In this document: positions 37,235 through 45,804 of the stretch, one piece after another
Numbering within the stretch: position 1 is the first letter of the stretch
How the letters are laid out: each line of letters begins with the position of its first letter
Origin: Porphyromonas macacae DSM 20710 = JCM 13914
GTDB lineage: Bacteria; Bacteroidota; Bacteroidia; Bacteroidales; Porphyromonadaceae
Reading direction: 5' to 3'
Length of the DNA: 64,000 nt
Assembly: GCF_000379945.1 (NCBI RefSeq)
Contig: NZ_KB904125.1
Coordinates: 1-64,000 of the forward strand
The notes under the pieces: model-generated
Databases searched by the model: none
What the model was told of the DNA's origin: nothing
What the model saw: only the letters and a program-made list of their open reading frames with translations
Made by a program: the position numbers and the translations under genes

Positions 37235-39592
37235 TTAAAAACGCTGCATTTCGCTTTTGTTGCCCTTTGATGCTTTGTTTGTAGTGCGCACATTGTTGAA
37301 AGTGTACTTAACCGTTAGCCCGACATACCGATTGACCGTGTCCCACAGCTGGTCAATCCGGATATTATCCAGCTCTGTGCGCATACGATTGATTTTCTGA
37401 ATATACTGGCCTATGTTGAGGCTGATGTATAATTTTCGGTTAAAGAAAAATTTGTCTATCGAACCTGAGATACCACCTGTTCCTAATGACTCTTCAATAC
37501 CGGATAGAGACCTGAAATAACCCGAGTAAAGATTTATGGTAAAGTCATGTGGGAGTGTAAATGTATTGGTAACATCTGCAAAATATGATACCTTCTTGAA
37601 ATAATCTCTGCTTGGTTGACTTCCCCAGGAGAAGTTGGCATAACCAGACTCACCGTAAAAGTCGATTGTCCAAAAACGGAAGGGCTTCACTTGATAAATT
37701 AAGGATAATCCATACTCCCAGTGTGTTGGTTTATTTTCAAAAGTTTGTCTTATGGTTTGTGTTGCTTCATCAAATCGATAAAATGAGCTTATACCATTAG
37801 AGATATGTTTCGCACTGGTTTGTATCATTAATTCTTTGTAAGAAAAGTCTAAATTGAAATTATTGACCCGTGTCGATTTCAGGAAGGGGTTACCATTTTT
37901 GTATAAAAAGGGATATGTCTGGGAGGCTATTCCGGAAAGAACAAAATATTGTGGTCGTGCGGTGAACGTCTGCCAGTTGAGACTGCTGTTTATGCCATTG
38001 GAGAAACTATAATTAATACCGATTTTAGGATTGTAATAGATATGATCAGAGTTGAACCGGCTTTGATGCGGATACTCTTTCTTTTCCCACTCCATACGCA
38101 ATCCGGCAGAAACAGAGAGTTTTTCATTCGTCCAGTTATAAGAAAAGAAAGGACCCAGCAGATTTTGTAAAGCCAGTACATCATCTCCTTTTATCTCGCC
38201 TTTATGAATGACTGACTCATCTTTCCTTCTGGTGTAGGTCCATTGTAAACCGTAATTGAGATTGCCGCCTAAACCGTCATTCGCAAATTCCAGTTTGGTG
38301 TCATTCATAAAAGAGTTGCTTTTGTTGTCCATGCCGAAGTAATTGTCACGAGCCAGCATAAGCGACCGGTTTTCTTTGTTAAAAGAGTAATAGAGAAAGT
38401 TTTGGAAGTTGATTTTAATCCCTCCGATACTTCCTATATAGTAGAGTGTACCGTTGATTCCGTTTCCTTTTTTCTTTACGGTTGAAGTATGGTCGCCCAT
38501 CGAGGTATCATTTTTGCGATAGGCATTATCATAAACAGATGTTTTCTCCGGGTTGAGCGATGCACTCACATAGTAACCCAGAGATTGATTATCATTGATG
38601 TCATAGTTCAAACCGTTGTCAAAAGAATATCTAAGTCTATTCAACTTACTCCGGCCTGCCACACTGAAGGTGAGGTCTCCCTGAGGTCTGTTCACTTTAT
38701 ATTTGATGTCTGATTTAGGGTCCAGTTTTGAATCTTCCATTCGCAAAAGAGTGATGACCGAGAGATTGTTTTTAGTGTAGTTGGCGCGCAGGGTGTGGTA
38801 TTCGGAAAACCTTTTGCGTTGGTAGAGTTCGGACTCGATAGTTACACCGAAATGTCTCTCACGAGGTTTTTTGACCGTGATCTGAATTACCGCTTTCGTA
38901 CCGATGGGATACGAAACTCCCGGATCGGTAATAATTCTTACGGATTCTATTTGTGAAGCATCGATATTCTGTATTTCTGAAGGGTCATGCACCTCGCGGC
39001 GGTTGATATAAATGAGAGCCTGTCCGCGTCCTCTCACAGAGAAAGCCCCTCTGTCTCCGGTGAGTAAGGGGAGTCTTTTGAGCACATCATTGGCAGACGA
39101 GAGTTTGGACAGCGAACTGCCGGAGATTTTGGCTAAATAGGTACCGCGCTCGAATTTAAACGGTGCACGCCGTGCCACCACTGTTACTTCTTGCAGGTTT
39201 TGTACCGATTCTTCCATGGGAACGATACCCACATTATGAGATTTTGTAACGGGTACATTTAAGGTTAGAGGGTCGAACCCCAAGAAGCTGCATTGCAGAA
39301 TCAGTGAATCGGTTGCATTATTGATTTCACCCTGCCAGGTGAGATTGAAATTTCCGTTTTTTTCGCTAATGGTGCCCGTGAGCAGTACGCCCTTGGCCGT
39401 CTGCAACGTTATGGTGGCTCCGGCCAGAGGTTGCTTTGCCTTAGCCTCAATCACGGTACCCTGATAGCTAACCGTGGTTTGATTGCCGGTCTGCGAAAAA
39501 ACCACGAATGTATAGAGAAAAAGAAGAGAGCAAAAAAAAGCAATTTTGTGAAGTTTTGTCTGCTTTAGAATTGTCATACGAATGAGTCTCAT
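37235..39592 (-). CDS. TonB-dependent receptor-like outer membrane beta-barrel protein
   Basis: Outer membrane protein of 785 residues (780 if the ATG at 39577 is used). Signal peptide to VVFSQ, carboxypeptidase-regulatory-like domain (VSYQGTVIEAKAKQPLAGAT, about residues 42-120), then a plug-like region (LQEVTVVARRAPFKFERG through GRGQALIYINRREV) and a barrel of the OMP_b-brl_3 type. This group is widespread in Bacteroidota; some members are linked to metal or siderophore uptake, others have no known ligand. It is not paired with a susD gene or a regulator here. No function beyond outer-membrane transport can be proposed. Confidence 0.75.
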   Translation of the reverse strand: MRLIRMTILKQTKLHKIAFFCSLLFLYTFVVFSQTGNQTTVSYQGTVIEAKAKQPLAGATITLQTAKGVLLTGTISEKNGNFNLTWQGEINNATDSLILQCSFLGFDPLTLNVPVTKSHNVGIVPMEESVQNLQEVTVVARRAPFKFERGTYLAKISGSSLSKLSSANDVLKRLPLLTGDRGAFSVRGRGQALIYINRREVHDPSEIQNIDASQIESVRIITDPGVSYPIGTKAVIQITVKKPRERHFGVTIESELYQRKRFSEYHTLRANYTKNNLSVITLLRMEDSKLDPKSDIKYKVNRPQGDLTFSVAGRSKLNRLRYSFDNGLNYDINDNQSLGYYVSASLNPEKTSVYDNAYRKNDTSMGDHTSTVKKKGNGINGTLYYIGSIGGIKINFQNFLYYSFNKENRSLMLARDNYFGMDNKSNSFMNDTKLEFANDGLGGNLNYGLQWTYTRRKDESVIHKGEIKGDDVLALQNLLGPFFSYNWTNEKLSVSAGLRMEWEKKEYPHQSRFNSDHIYYNPKIGINYSFSNGINSSLNWQTFTARPQYFVLSGIASQTYPFLYKNGNPFLKSTRVNNFNLDFSYKELMIQTSAKHISNGISSFYRFDEATQTIRQTFENKPTHWEYGLSLIYQVKPFRFWTIDFYGESGYANFSWGSQPSRDYFKKVSYFADVTNTFTLPHDFTINLYSGYFRSLSGIEESLGTGGISGSIDKFFFNRKLYISLNIGQYIQKINRMRTELDNIRIDQLWDTVNRYVGLTVKYTFNNVRTTNKASKGNKSEMQRF

Positions 39593-40347
39593 TATTATGG
39601 AATTTGATACTCTATTTGTAAATGTAAAGGAGAGGACTGATCTTCTGATTTATATTACAGTTCGGAGCCAATAATTATTTTACAAAAAGGATTGAATGAA
39701 TTTGGATCTTTTTCACAGATCATATTAGCATTGTAAGCGGCTTTTTAAGGTTACGTTATAGTCTGTGGAATGAAATGCTCCGCAATCTGTAAGATATCAC
39801 GATATTCACATTGTTTACAGACCTCAATGTCCGCTGTATAAATCCTGTAGTTTGCCATCATTGTACAATTTAATTTTGGAATTCGGAGAAATCATACATT
39901 GAGTTGGGAATATGATAGTACTCATGGTAGTGAGTATCCATAAAAAAGAATGATGAATCTTCTTTGTATGGACAATACTAATATAATAATATAATCGGAT
40001 TTTTCTATTTTCATGGTAAGATTCGGTATCAATTGTTTTGCTTGCGAATAATATTTAGATGGATTTGCTTCAGGATAGATATTTTTTCAATTTTCGTATG
40101 CTCAAGTTTTCTCAATATATTTATTATGAAAATGAAGTCATCTTATGTTGAATCTACGCTTCTTTGATGAATGGTTTTGTGTTGAAAAAGAGTATTTTTG
40201 CAGGAGAAAAAGGATGGGTAACTTGCACAAGAACAAAAATTTCGTTTACTTTGCACCCTGATTGCGTGCGTGCCGAATGATGCTAATGGTGTCGTGCCGT
40301 CAATACATTACTCTATTTCGAAAAAGAATAATAAAAACGATAAAGAA
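39593..40347. other. AT-rich divergent intergenic region
   Basis: About 750 bases between the minus-strand barrel gene and rpmB. No credible gene or RNA was found. An inverted repeat TACTCA-TGGTAG-TGAGTA at 39919-39936 lies upstream of the barrel gene and could be an operator. The 3' end holds the rpmB promoter. A frame extending rpmB upstream to 40270 is not used. Confidence 0.45.
40223..40253 (+). promoter_or_regulatory. Candidate promoter of rpmB-rpmG-DUF4295
   Basis: TTG at 40223-40225, a 20-base spacer and TTACTTTG at 40246-40253, one base from TAnnTTTG. Confidence 0.5.
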
Positions 40348-40587
40348 ATGTCTAAGATCTGTCAGATTACCGGCAAAAGGCCTATGGTCGGCAACAACGT
40401 TTCGCACTCTAAAAGACACACGAAACGCAAGTTCGACGTAAACCTTTTTACGAAAAAATTTTATTGGCCGGAACAGGACTGCTGGATCGAGCTGAAGCTC
40501 TCGGCCGCAGGTCTGCGCGTGATTAACAAAATCGGCCTTGACGCTGCCATCAAGCGTGCCGCTGAAAAAGGCTACTTAAACGCTTAA
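40348..40587 (+). CDS. rpmB: 50S ribosomal protein L28 (bL28)
   Basis: Large-subunit protein of 79 residues with the typical start [12 protein letters not shown] and the [15 protein letters not shown] stretch. The frame is open for 26 further codons upstream, but the family start fixes 40348. It heads a three-gene operon with rpmG and the DUF4295 gene. Confidence 0.95.
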   Translation: MSKICQITGKRPMVGNNVSHSKRHTKRKFDVNLFTKKFYWPEQDCWIELKLSAAGLRVINKIGLDAAIKRAAEKGYLNA

Positions 40588-40607
40588 AAGAACGGAGGAC
40601 TTAAAGA

Positions 40608-40796
40608 ATGGCAAAGAAAGCAAAAGGCAATAGAGTGCAAGTGATCCTCGAATGCACTGAGCACAAAGAAAGTGGTATGCCCGGCACAAGCCGTTATATA
40701 ACCACCAAAAACAGAAAGAATACACCCGAGCGTATGGAGTTGAAAAAATATAACCCCATCCTGAAACGCATGACGGTGCACAAAGAAATCAAGTAA
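40608..40796 (+). CDS. rpmG: 50S ribosomal protein L33 (bL33)
   Basis: 62 residues, [20 protein letters not shown], with the [20 protein letters not shown] core of bL33. The zinc-binding cysteine pairs of some L33 forms are absent, so this is the Cys-minus type. A Shine-Dalgarno-like GGAGGA lies 8 bases before the ATG, which is uncommon in Bacteroidota. Confidence 0.95.
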   Translation: MAKKAKGNRVQVILECTEHKESGMPGTSRYITTKNRKNTPERMELKKYNPILKRMTVHKEIK

Positions 40797-40817
40797 TTGG
40801 GTAGGAGACGATAAAAA

Positions 40818-40967
40818 ATGGCAAAGAAATCAGTAGCAACCTTTAAAACAGGTGACGGACGTACCTACACTAAGGTTATCAAGATGGTTAAGTCGCCTAA
40901 AACAGGTGCATATACCTTCCAGGAAGAGATGATTCCTAACGATGCCGTTAAGGAATACTTCAAGTAG
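40818..40967 (+). CDS. DUF4295 family small protein, probable Bacteroidota-specific ribosomal protein
   Basis: 49-residue basic protein starting MAKKSVATFKTGDGRTYTK and ending AVKEYFK. Small DUF4295 proteins follow rpmG throughout Bacteroidota. I believe the family corresponds to an extra large-subunit protein seen in a Flavobacterium ribosome structure, but I cannot verify that here. It is preceded by AGGAG and followed by two terminators. Confidence 0.85.
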   Translation: MAKKSVATFKTGDGRTYTKVIKMVKSPKTGAYTFQEEMIPNDAVKEYFK

Positions 40968-41001
40968 TCGGAGCATTTTATCGAAGGATAGACAAAAAGA
41001 G

Positions 41002-41028
41002 AAGTATGCTTTTTCGTAGCATACTTTT
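41002..41028 (+). terminator. First terminator after the ribosomal protein operon
   Basis: AAGTATGCT (41002-41010) pairs with AGCATACTT (41018-41026), followed by TT. Confidence 0.8.
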
Positions 41029-41055
41029 GTCGACTTCGTAATCGAATATTTATGC

Positions 41056-41089
41056 AGTCTCGAAGGCCGGTGGCTTTCGAGACTTTTTG
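41056..41089 (+). terminator. Second, stronger terminator after the ribosomal protein operon
   Basis: AGTCTCGAAGGCC (41056-41068) pairs with GGCTTTCGAGACT (41072-41084) over a 3-base loop and runs into five T. Confidence 0.9.
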
Positions 41090-41117
41090 TTTAATTCCTG
41101 AAGTCTTGTTATCTTGT
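41086..41117 (+). promoter_or_regulatory. Candidate promoter of the phospholipase D-like gene
   Basis: TTTG at 41086-41089, a 20-base spacer and TATCTTGT at 41110-41117, one base from the TAnnTTTG consensus. The -33 element lies in the T tract of the preceding terminator. Confidence 0.45.
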
Positions 41118-41214
41118 AATTCAGCAATGTTGTTAAACTCTGTTTTTAGTTTTTTGCAGTCTATTTATTGCATCTTTCGGTTCGGATTTTCTAATTCAAA
41201 TAACAGACATTCTT

Positions 41215-42939
41215 ATGGGTGAAGTTACAAATGACTATATACTCTATGGGCAGAATGAGAAAGCGTTATTCTCTTTAAAAGTGTATCGAGGCGAGGGTAT
41301 GGTTCTGCTTGCCATGAATTGGAAGAACGGAGAACCACCAAGGGATTTTGTGGGATTTTCCATCGAATACAAAGAACCCGGCGGAGACCGTTATTATACT
41401 TTGAAAAACAGACTTTCTTTTTTGAATAAAGACGGCTCTGTCTGTATGGAAAGTAAATCGTCTCTTCTTTCTCCTTTTCAAATGTTTCGTTGGGTGCATT
41501 TCCCGCGTAATGCTGCGATGAAAGGCTTTTTTGCTTATAAGGTGAAGCCCGTATTTATGAATTACTTCGAGGAGTTGAGCTATGGGGATCCTCAGGAGGT
41601 GGAAATAGAGTTATGGCATGAGACTTATAAGGATGCTTTGGACGTTGCATTTACTCGCGGATTCGTATCATCGCAGGCTTTTGTTGATAAGTATGCCGTG
41701 CATGGAGGTATCGATACTCTGCTTCCTGCCAATTCAAAAGAGGGGCTGCGTTATATACCCACACACCCGAAAGCTGAGAAGGCCCTTCAATGGATGGGCT
41801 TCGATGCCGTAAAAGTCATACTCGATGTCCTGGATGAGGCAATAGCCGATCAGGAGGCAGAAGTAAAAGTTGTCGCCTATGATCTGAATCATCCTTTGAT
41901 TGTGGAGAAATTGGAGAAATTGAAAGATCGCCTGAGCATCATTATAGACGACAGTGCCGAGCATGCCGAGGAGGATTCTGCCGAAACTCATGCAGCCGAG
42001 CGACTCATACGGTCTGCCGGAGGTAAGGTAAAACGCCAGCATATGGGGCAGCTGCAGCATAATAAGACTATTGTTGTCGATGGCCCCAAAATAAAAGCGG
42101 CGGTATGCGGGTCTACCAATTTTACATGGAGAGGTTTTTATGTGCAGTCCAATAATGTGGTTGTTGTCCGTGGAGAAAAAGCCATCCGGCCTTTCTTGCT
42201 TTCTTTCGATAATTATTGGAACTCCACTGCCAATGCTTTTGGCAAAACAGATTCTGCCTGCTGGACTGATCTAAACGTACCGGGAGTAGATGCCAAAGTT
42301 TCTTTTTCACCGCATAGTAAGCAAAATGCCTTGTTGGATGTCATAACGGCCGATATTGCTCAGACCGGTTCGAGTCTTTTCTATTCATTGGCATTTTTGT
42401 CGATGACTTCGGGTGCTCTGAGAACAGAGATTGTGAAGATGCTGGAAAACGATCAAATCTTCGTGTATGGTATCTCGGATAAAAGAATGGGAGGATTGAA
42501 TTTGCAGAAACCCAACGGTAGCCTGGCTCCGGTGTATCCCGAGATTATCAGTCAGAAGTTGCCCGAGCCGTTCAAATCGGAACCTACGGGAGGCTTCGGC
42601 ACGCGCATGCACCATAAATTTTTGGTGATAGATTTCGATAAACCTACGGCTCGTGTTTATTTGGGTTCGTATAATTTTTCTACGACGGCAGACCGCAAGA
42701 ACGGCGAGAACTTATTGCTTATCAAAGATCGCAAGGTTGCTGTCTCTTATATGATCGAAGCTCTCCGTATTTTCGACCATTATCATTTCAGGGTTAATCT
42801 CAAAAAAGCACAGGAGACGGACGCTGTTATGTGTCTTTCCAAAGCACCGAAGAATAAAAGCGAAGAACCCTGGTGGAAAAAGTTTTATACCGATCCGAAG
42901 AAGATTAAAGACCGGGAGTTGTTTAGCGGCGTTTCGTAA
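41215..42939 (+). CDS. Phospholipase D-superfamily protein with two HKD motifs
   Basis: 574 residues with no signal peptide, so probably cytoplasmic. Two PLD/HKD phosphodiesterase motifs are present: HNKTIVVDG near residue 280 with the later GSTNFT, and HHKFLVIDF near residue 464 with GSYNFS. They make a complete two-lobed active site. The first 150 residues form a separate region of unknown type. The superfamily includes nucleases, phospholipases and lipid synthases; the lack of membrane segments and the GSxNFT form favour a nuclease or phosphodiesterase. No neighbours hint at its role, and a defence or repair function is only a guess. Confidence 0.7.
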   Translation: MGEVTNDYILYGQNEKALFSLKVYRGEGMVLLAMNWKNGEPPRDFVGFSIEYKEPGGDRYYTLKNRLSFLNKDGSVCMESKSSLLSPFQMFRWVHFPRNAAMKGFFAYKVKPVFMNYFEELSYGDPQEVEIELWHETYKDALDVAFTRGFVSSQAFVDKYAVHGGIDTLLPANSKEGLRYIPTHPKAEKALQWMGFDAVKVILDVLDEAIADQEAEVKVVAYDLNHPLIVEKLEKLKDRLSIIIDDSAEHAEEDSAETHAAERLIRSAGGKVKRQHMGQLQHNKTIVVDGPKIKAAVCGSTNFTWRGFYVQSNNVVVVRGEKAIRPFLLSFDNYWNSTANAFGKTDSACWTDLNVPGVDAKVSFSPHSKQNALLDVITADIAQTGSSLFYSLAFLSMTSGALRTEIVKMLENDQIFVYGISDKRMGGLNLQKPNGSLAPVYPEIISQKLPEPFKSEPTGGFGTRMHHKFLVIDFDKPTARVYLGSYNFSTTADRKNGENLLLIKDRKVAVSYMIEALRIFDHYHFRVNLKKAQETDAVMCLSKAPKNKSEEPWWKKFYTDPKKIKDRELFSGVS

Positions 42940-42968
42940 CAGGCCTTTGGGGGTTGTCGTTCGATATT

Positions 42969-42986
42969 GTCTATTATGCGATAGAC
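42969..42986. promoter_or_regulatory. Inverted repeat upstream of ahpC, candidate OxyR-type operator
   Basis: GTCTAT-6 bases-ATAGAC is a perfect dyad that contains the CTAT/ATAG half-sites of OxyR operators, though with a 6-base rather than 7-base spacer. It lies next to TTTG at 42991 and a near-consensus TACTTTTA at 43018, the position expected for an activator site. Confidence 0.4.
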
Positions 42987-43102
42987 TTTGTTTGTTGGGG
43001 CATGTAAAGGTTTGTCATACTTTTACAAACAGAAAATCAATTGCAGATCGATTGAAAAGCTATTTCTGTTATTTCATACTAAACAATAATACAATATATC
43101 CT

Positions 43103-43672
43103 ATGACACCAATGATCAATTCTCAAATGCCTGAATTCAAGTTGCAGGCATACCGTAAAAGCGAAGGTTTTGTAACTATCGGCAATGAAGACCTTAAAGG
43201 CAAGTGGGCTGTGCTCTTCTTTTACCCTGCCGACTTTACATTTGTTTGCCCCACGGAGTTGGCAGACATGGCAGATAATTATGAAGAGTTCCAGAAGTTG
43301 GGGGTAGAAGTGCTTTCTGTTTCTACAGACACTCATTTCGTACACAAGGCTTGGGCCGATGCTTCTGAAACGATCGCTAAAATCGAATACCCCATGCTGG
43401 CAGACCCCGTGGGTAACCTGTGCCGTAATCTGGGCGTAATGATCGAAGAAGAAGGCGTGGCTTACCGCGGTACTTTCCTTTTCAATCCGGAAGGTCAGTT
43501 GAAGATTGTGGAGATTCACGACAATGGTATCGGGCGTGATGCACAGGAGTTGCTCCGTAAGGTTAAGGCTGCTCAGTTTGTGCACAATAATCCCGGAGCC
43601 GTATGTCCTGCCAAGTGGAAAGAAGGTGAAGCAGTCTTGAAACCCAGTATCGATTTGGTTGGTAAAATTTGA
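43103..43672 (+). CDS. ahpC: Peroxiredoxin, alkyl hydroperoxide reductase subunit C
   Basis: Typical 2-Cys peroxiredoxin of 189 residues reducing H2O2 and organic peroxides. The peroxidatic cysteine is Cys49 in DFTFVCPTE and the resolving cysteine Cys168 in GAVCPAKW. The frame continues upstream to 42947, but the family begins at MTPMINSQMPEF (43103), and the upstream residues are unlike any AhpC. It is followed by ahpF across a short hairpin. Confidence 0.95.
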   Translation: MTPMINSQMPEFKLQAYRKSEGFVTIGNEDLKGKWAVLFFYPADFTFVCPTELADMADNYEEFQKLGVEVLSVSTDTHFVHKAWADASETIAKIEYPMLADPVGNLCRNLGVMIEEEGVAYRGTFLFNPEGQLKIVEIHDNGIGRDAQELLRKVKAAQFVHNNPGAVCPAKWKEGEAVLKPSIDLVGKI

Positions 43673-43701
43673 TTGCAGACAACTATTGAACTTATAACAA
43701 C

Positions 43702-43724
43702 AGAGCCGGTGATGAGCCGGCTCT
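43702..43724 (+). terminator. Hairpin between ahpC and ahpF
   Basis: AGAGCCGG pairs with CCGGCTCT over a 7-base loop. No T run follows, so it is more likely an attenuator or mRNA-stability element that sets ahpC above ahpF than a full terminator. Confidence 0.6.
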
Positions 43725-43741
43725 ATTAAATTAAAGAGACT

Positions 43742-45292
43742 ATGTTAGACCAATCAATGCTTGACAGCATCAGAGGCATCTTTGCTTCCCTGAAAGCGCA
43801 TTATACCCTGTCTGCTTCCGTTCGTGACGACAGTCACGGAAAACAATTGGAAGAGATGTGCCGTGAGGTCGCTTCCGTTTCCGAACAAATAGATTATACG
43901 GTCGAACAGGCCGATTTCATTGCTCTATCTCTGCTTAAAGAAGGCAAACCTACGGGTATCGTGTTCAGAGGGATACCGGGCGGACATGAATTTACAAGCC
44001 TGCTGCTGGCCGTTTTGAATGCCGATGGGCAGGGCAAGAATTTACCCGATGGATTGTTGCAGCAACGTATCGCTTCCCTTAAAACACCGATAAAATTGAC
44101 TACCTATGCTTCTCTGAGCTGTACCAACTGTCCTGAAGTAGTGCAGAGTCTCAATCTGATGGCTTTGTATAACCCTGGTATAGAACATGAAATGGTAGAT
44201 GGTGCTATTTATAAAGATGAGGTGGAGGCTTTGGGCATCAATGCCGTACCTGCGGTGTATGCCAATGGAGAACCGCTTCATGTGGGGCAGAGCAATTTGG
44301 GAAATCTGCTGATCAAATTGGAAGAGAAAATGGGTGTAACAGAGCAAGCTGCCGTGACCTCCGAACCTCAAATTTTCGACTTGATTGTGGTCGGCGGCGG
44401 GCCGGCCGGTTCTGCATCCGCTATCTATTCGGCTCGCAAGGGGCTGCGTGTGGCTCTCGTAGCCGAGCGTGTCGGCGGGCAGGTAAACGAAACCACGGGT
44501 ATAGAGAACATCCCTTCGGTGAATTATACCACCGGTATGCAGCTTGCAGCCGACTTGCGCAAACATGTGGAAGACTATTCCATAACTCTGTTCGATGGTC
44601 GGCGGATAGATGAAATTTCAGCTTTGGACGATCATCTCTATCAGGTGAAAACAATCATGGGGGAGCAACTTCGTGCCATGCAGGTTATCTTGGCTACAGG
44701 CGCTCGGTGGCGAAGGCTGGATGTCCCGGGCGAGGAGCAGTATATCGGACGTGGTGTGGCTTTCTGTCCTCACTGTGACGGCCCGTTCTTTAAGGGAAAA
44801 TCGGTGGCTGTTGTGGGTGGAGGAAACTCCGGTGTGGAGGCTGCCATAGATTTGGCCGGTATCTGTTCCAAGGTCACCGTGCTGGAGTTTATGCCGGAAC
44901 TCAAGGCCGATAAAGTACTTCGTGAGAAGCTCCGCAGTCTGCCTAATGTGGAAGTTCATACCAATGTGGCAACTCAGGAGGTCCTCGGTGATGGGCAGAA
45001 GGTAAATGGCGTGCGCATAAAAGATCGTACGACCGGTGAAGTACATGAATTAGCTCTTGACGGAGTATTTGTACAGATCGGTTTGGCTGCCAATACAAGT
45101 GTCTTCGATGGCTTGGTGGAGCGCAACCGTGTAGGAGAGATTATCGTAGATGAGCGTTGCCGCACCAGTCGTTTGGGGCTTTATGCTGCCGGAGACTGTA
45201 CAACCGTTCCATACAAGCAGATCGTGATAGCCATGGGCGAAGGAGCCAAAGCGGCTCTTACCGCTTTTGACGATCGTATCCGCCAGGCATAA
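43742..45292 (+). CDS. ahpF: Alkyl hydroperoxide reductase subunit F
   Basis: NADH-dependent flavoprotein of 516 residues that re-reduces AhpC. The N-terminal double thioredoxin-fold domain carries Cys127/Cys130 (SCTNCPE). A linker leads to the thioredoxin-reductase-like part with the FAD motif VVGGGPAGSASAIYSARKG, the redox pair Cys342/Cys345 (CPHC), the NADH motif VVGGGNSGVEAA and the final GLYAAGDCT. It forms an operon with ahpC, giving this anaerobe protection when exposed to oxygen. Confidence 0.96.
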   Translation: MLDQSMLDSIRGIFASLKAHYTLSASVRDDSHGKQLEEMCREVASVSEQIDYTVEQADFIALSLLKEGKPTGIVFRGIPGGHEFTSLLLAVLNADGQGKNLPDGLLQQRIASLKTPIKLTTYASLSCTNCPEVVQSLNLMALYNPGIEHEMVDGAIYKDEVEALGINAVPAVYANGEPLHVGQSNLGNLLIKLEEKMGVTEQAAVTSEPQIFDLIVVGGGPAGSASAIYSARKGLRVALVAERVGGQVNETTGIENIPSVNYTTGMQLAADLRKHVEDYSITLFDGRRIDEISALDDHLYQVKTIMGEQLRAMQVILATGARWRRLDVPGEEQYIGRGVAFCPHCDGPFFKGKSVAVVGGGNSGVEAAIDLAGICSKVTVLEFMPELKADKVLREKLRSLPNVEVHTNVATQEVLGDGQKVNGVRIKDRTTGEVHELALDGVFVQIGLAANTSVFDGLVERNRVGEIIVDERCRTSRLGLYAAGDCTTVPYKQIVIAMGEGAKAALTAFDDRIRQA

Positions 45293-45321
45293 TTCAAAAA
45301 AACATTTTAATCGCACGACAT

Positions 45322-45365
45322 AAAGGCTGTTCTGTAATGAAGCAGAGTAGCCTTTTATATTTTAT
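45322..45365 (+). terminator. Terminator after ahpF
   Basis: AAAGGCT-GT-TCTG pairs with CAGA-GT-AGCCTTT around an 8-base loop, followed by a T-rich tract. Confidence 0.75.
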
Positions 45366-45409
45366 TCCCGCTCCGATAACGAAACATAATGTCTTTAATT
45401 TGAACATAT

Positions 45410-45517
45410 ATGCCGAAGAGCCAATCTGTAAGGAAGATTAAAGCAAAGATGCTTCTTTCCGGAGTGTTACGCCAGGTTGCATATTATCCCGGTTTTCCTC
45501 CCATGTCGAAGCGTTAA
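45410..45517 (+). pseudogene. Possible relic of a carboxymuconolactone decarboxylase (AhpD-like) gene
   Basis: A 35-codon frame encodes a peptide containing VLRQVAYYPGFPPM, which looks like the C-terminal helix of CMD/AhpD-like proteins (the usual form is vLlqvAfYaGfPaa). A stop codon lies three codons upstream and no N-terminal part or active-site CxxC is present. It sits just after ahpCF. The similarity is by eye and short, so this may be chance. Confidence 0.35.
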
Positions 45518-45531
45518 AGGAATTAAGGAAT

Positions 45532-45564
45532 TTTGTGTGGAATTAAAAGTATTTCTTAACTTTG
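45532..45564 (+). promoter_or_regulatory. Promoter of the lysine fermentation operon
   Basis: TTTG at 45532-45535, a 21-base spacer and TAACTTTG at 45557-45564 match the Bacteroidota consensus. Transcription from near 45570 would leave a leader of about 235 bases before atoD. Confidence 0.7.
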
Positions 45565-45569
45565 GGGCG

Positions 45570-45804
45570 TCTTGCCATGGGATAAGAAAAAGGCATATTG
45601 TCTTGCTTCTGTACCCGTACTCCTGTTTTTAATGAAAAGCACAGACGGAGCGGATATGGAAGCCTTTGTTTTGTGGCATTTGGGGAAGTGTCTTTGGGCT
45701 TTAATAAATCGCTATACAGCTAAAATATTGTGATAGAAGTTCGAAAATAGAGACACTTGAACACAGGAGAAGGCAAAGTAATATTGATACATAATTTTTA
45801 TACC
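45570..45804 (+). other. Long untranslated leader of the lysine fermentation operon
   Basis: The leader can form an interrupted stem at 45605-45663: GCTTC pairs with GAAGC, CCG with CGG and CTCC with GGAG. I see no match to the lysine riboswitch or another known class. A frame from 45757 into atoD is open but does not carry family sequence. Confidence 0.45.

Noticed and set aside
40270-40347. N-terminal extension of L28
   Set aside because: The 26 extra residues are unlike any L28 and overlap the region just after the promoter; the family start is at 40348.
42947-43102. N-terminal extension of AhpC
   Set aside because: The Cys-rich upstream residues are not AhpC-like and overlap the candidate operator and promoter.
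45570-45804. Lysine riboswitch before the lysine fermentation operon
   Set aside because: The conserved purine-rich core of the lysine aptamer was not found; only a generic stem is visible.
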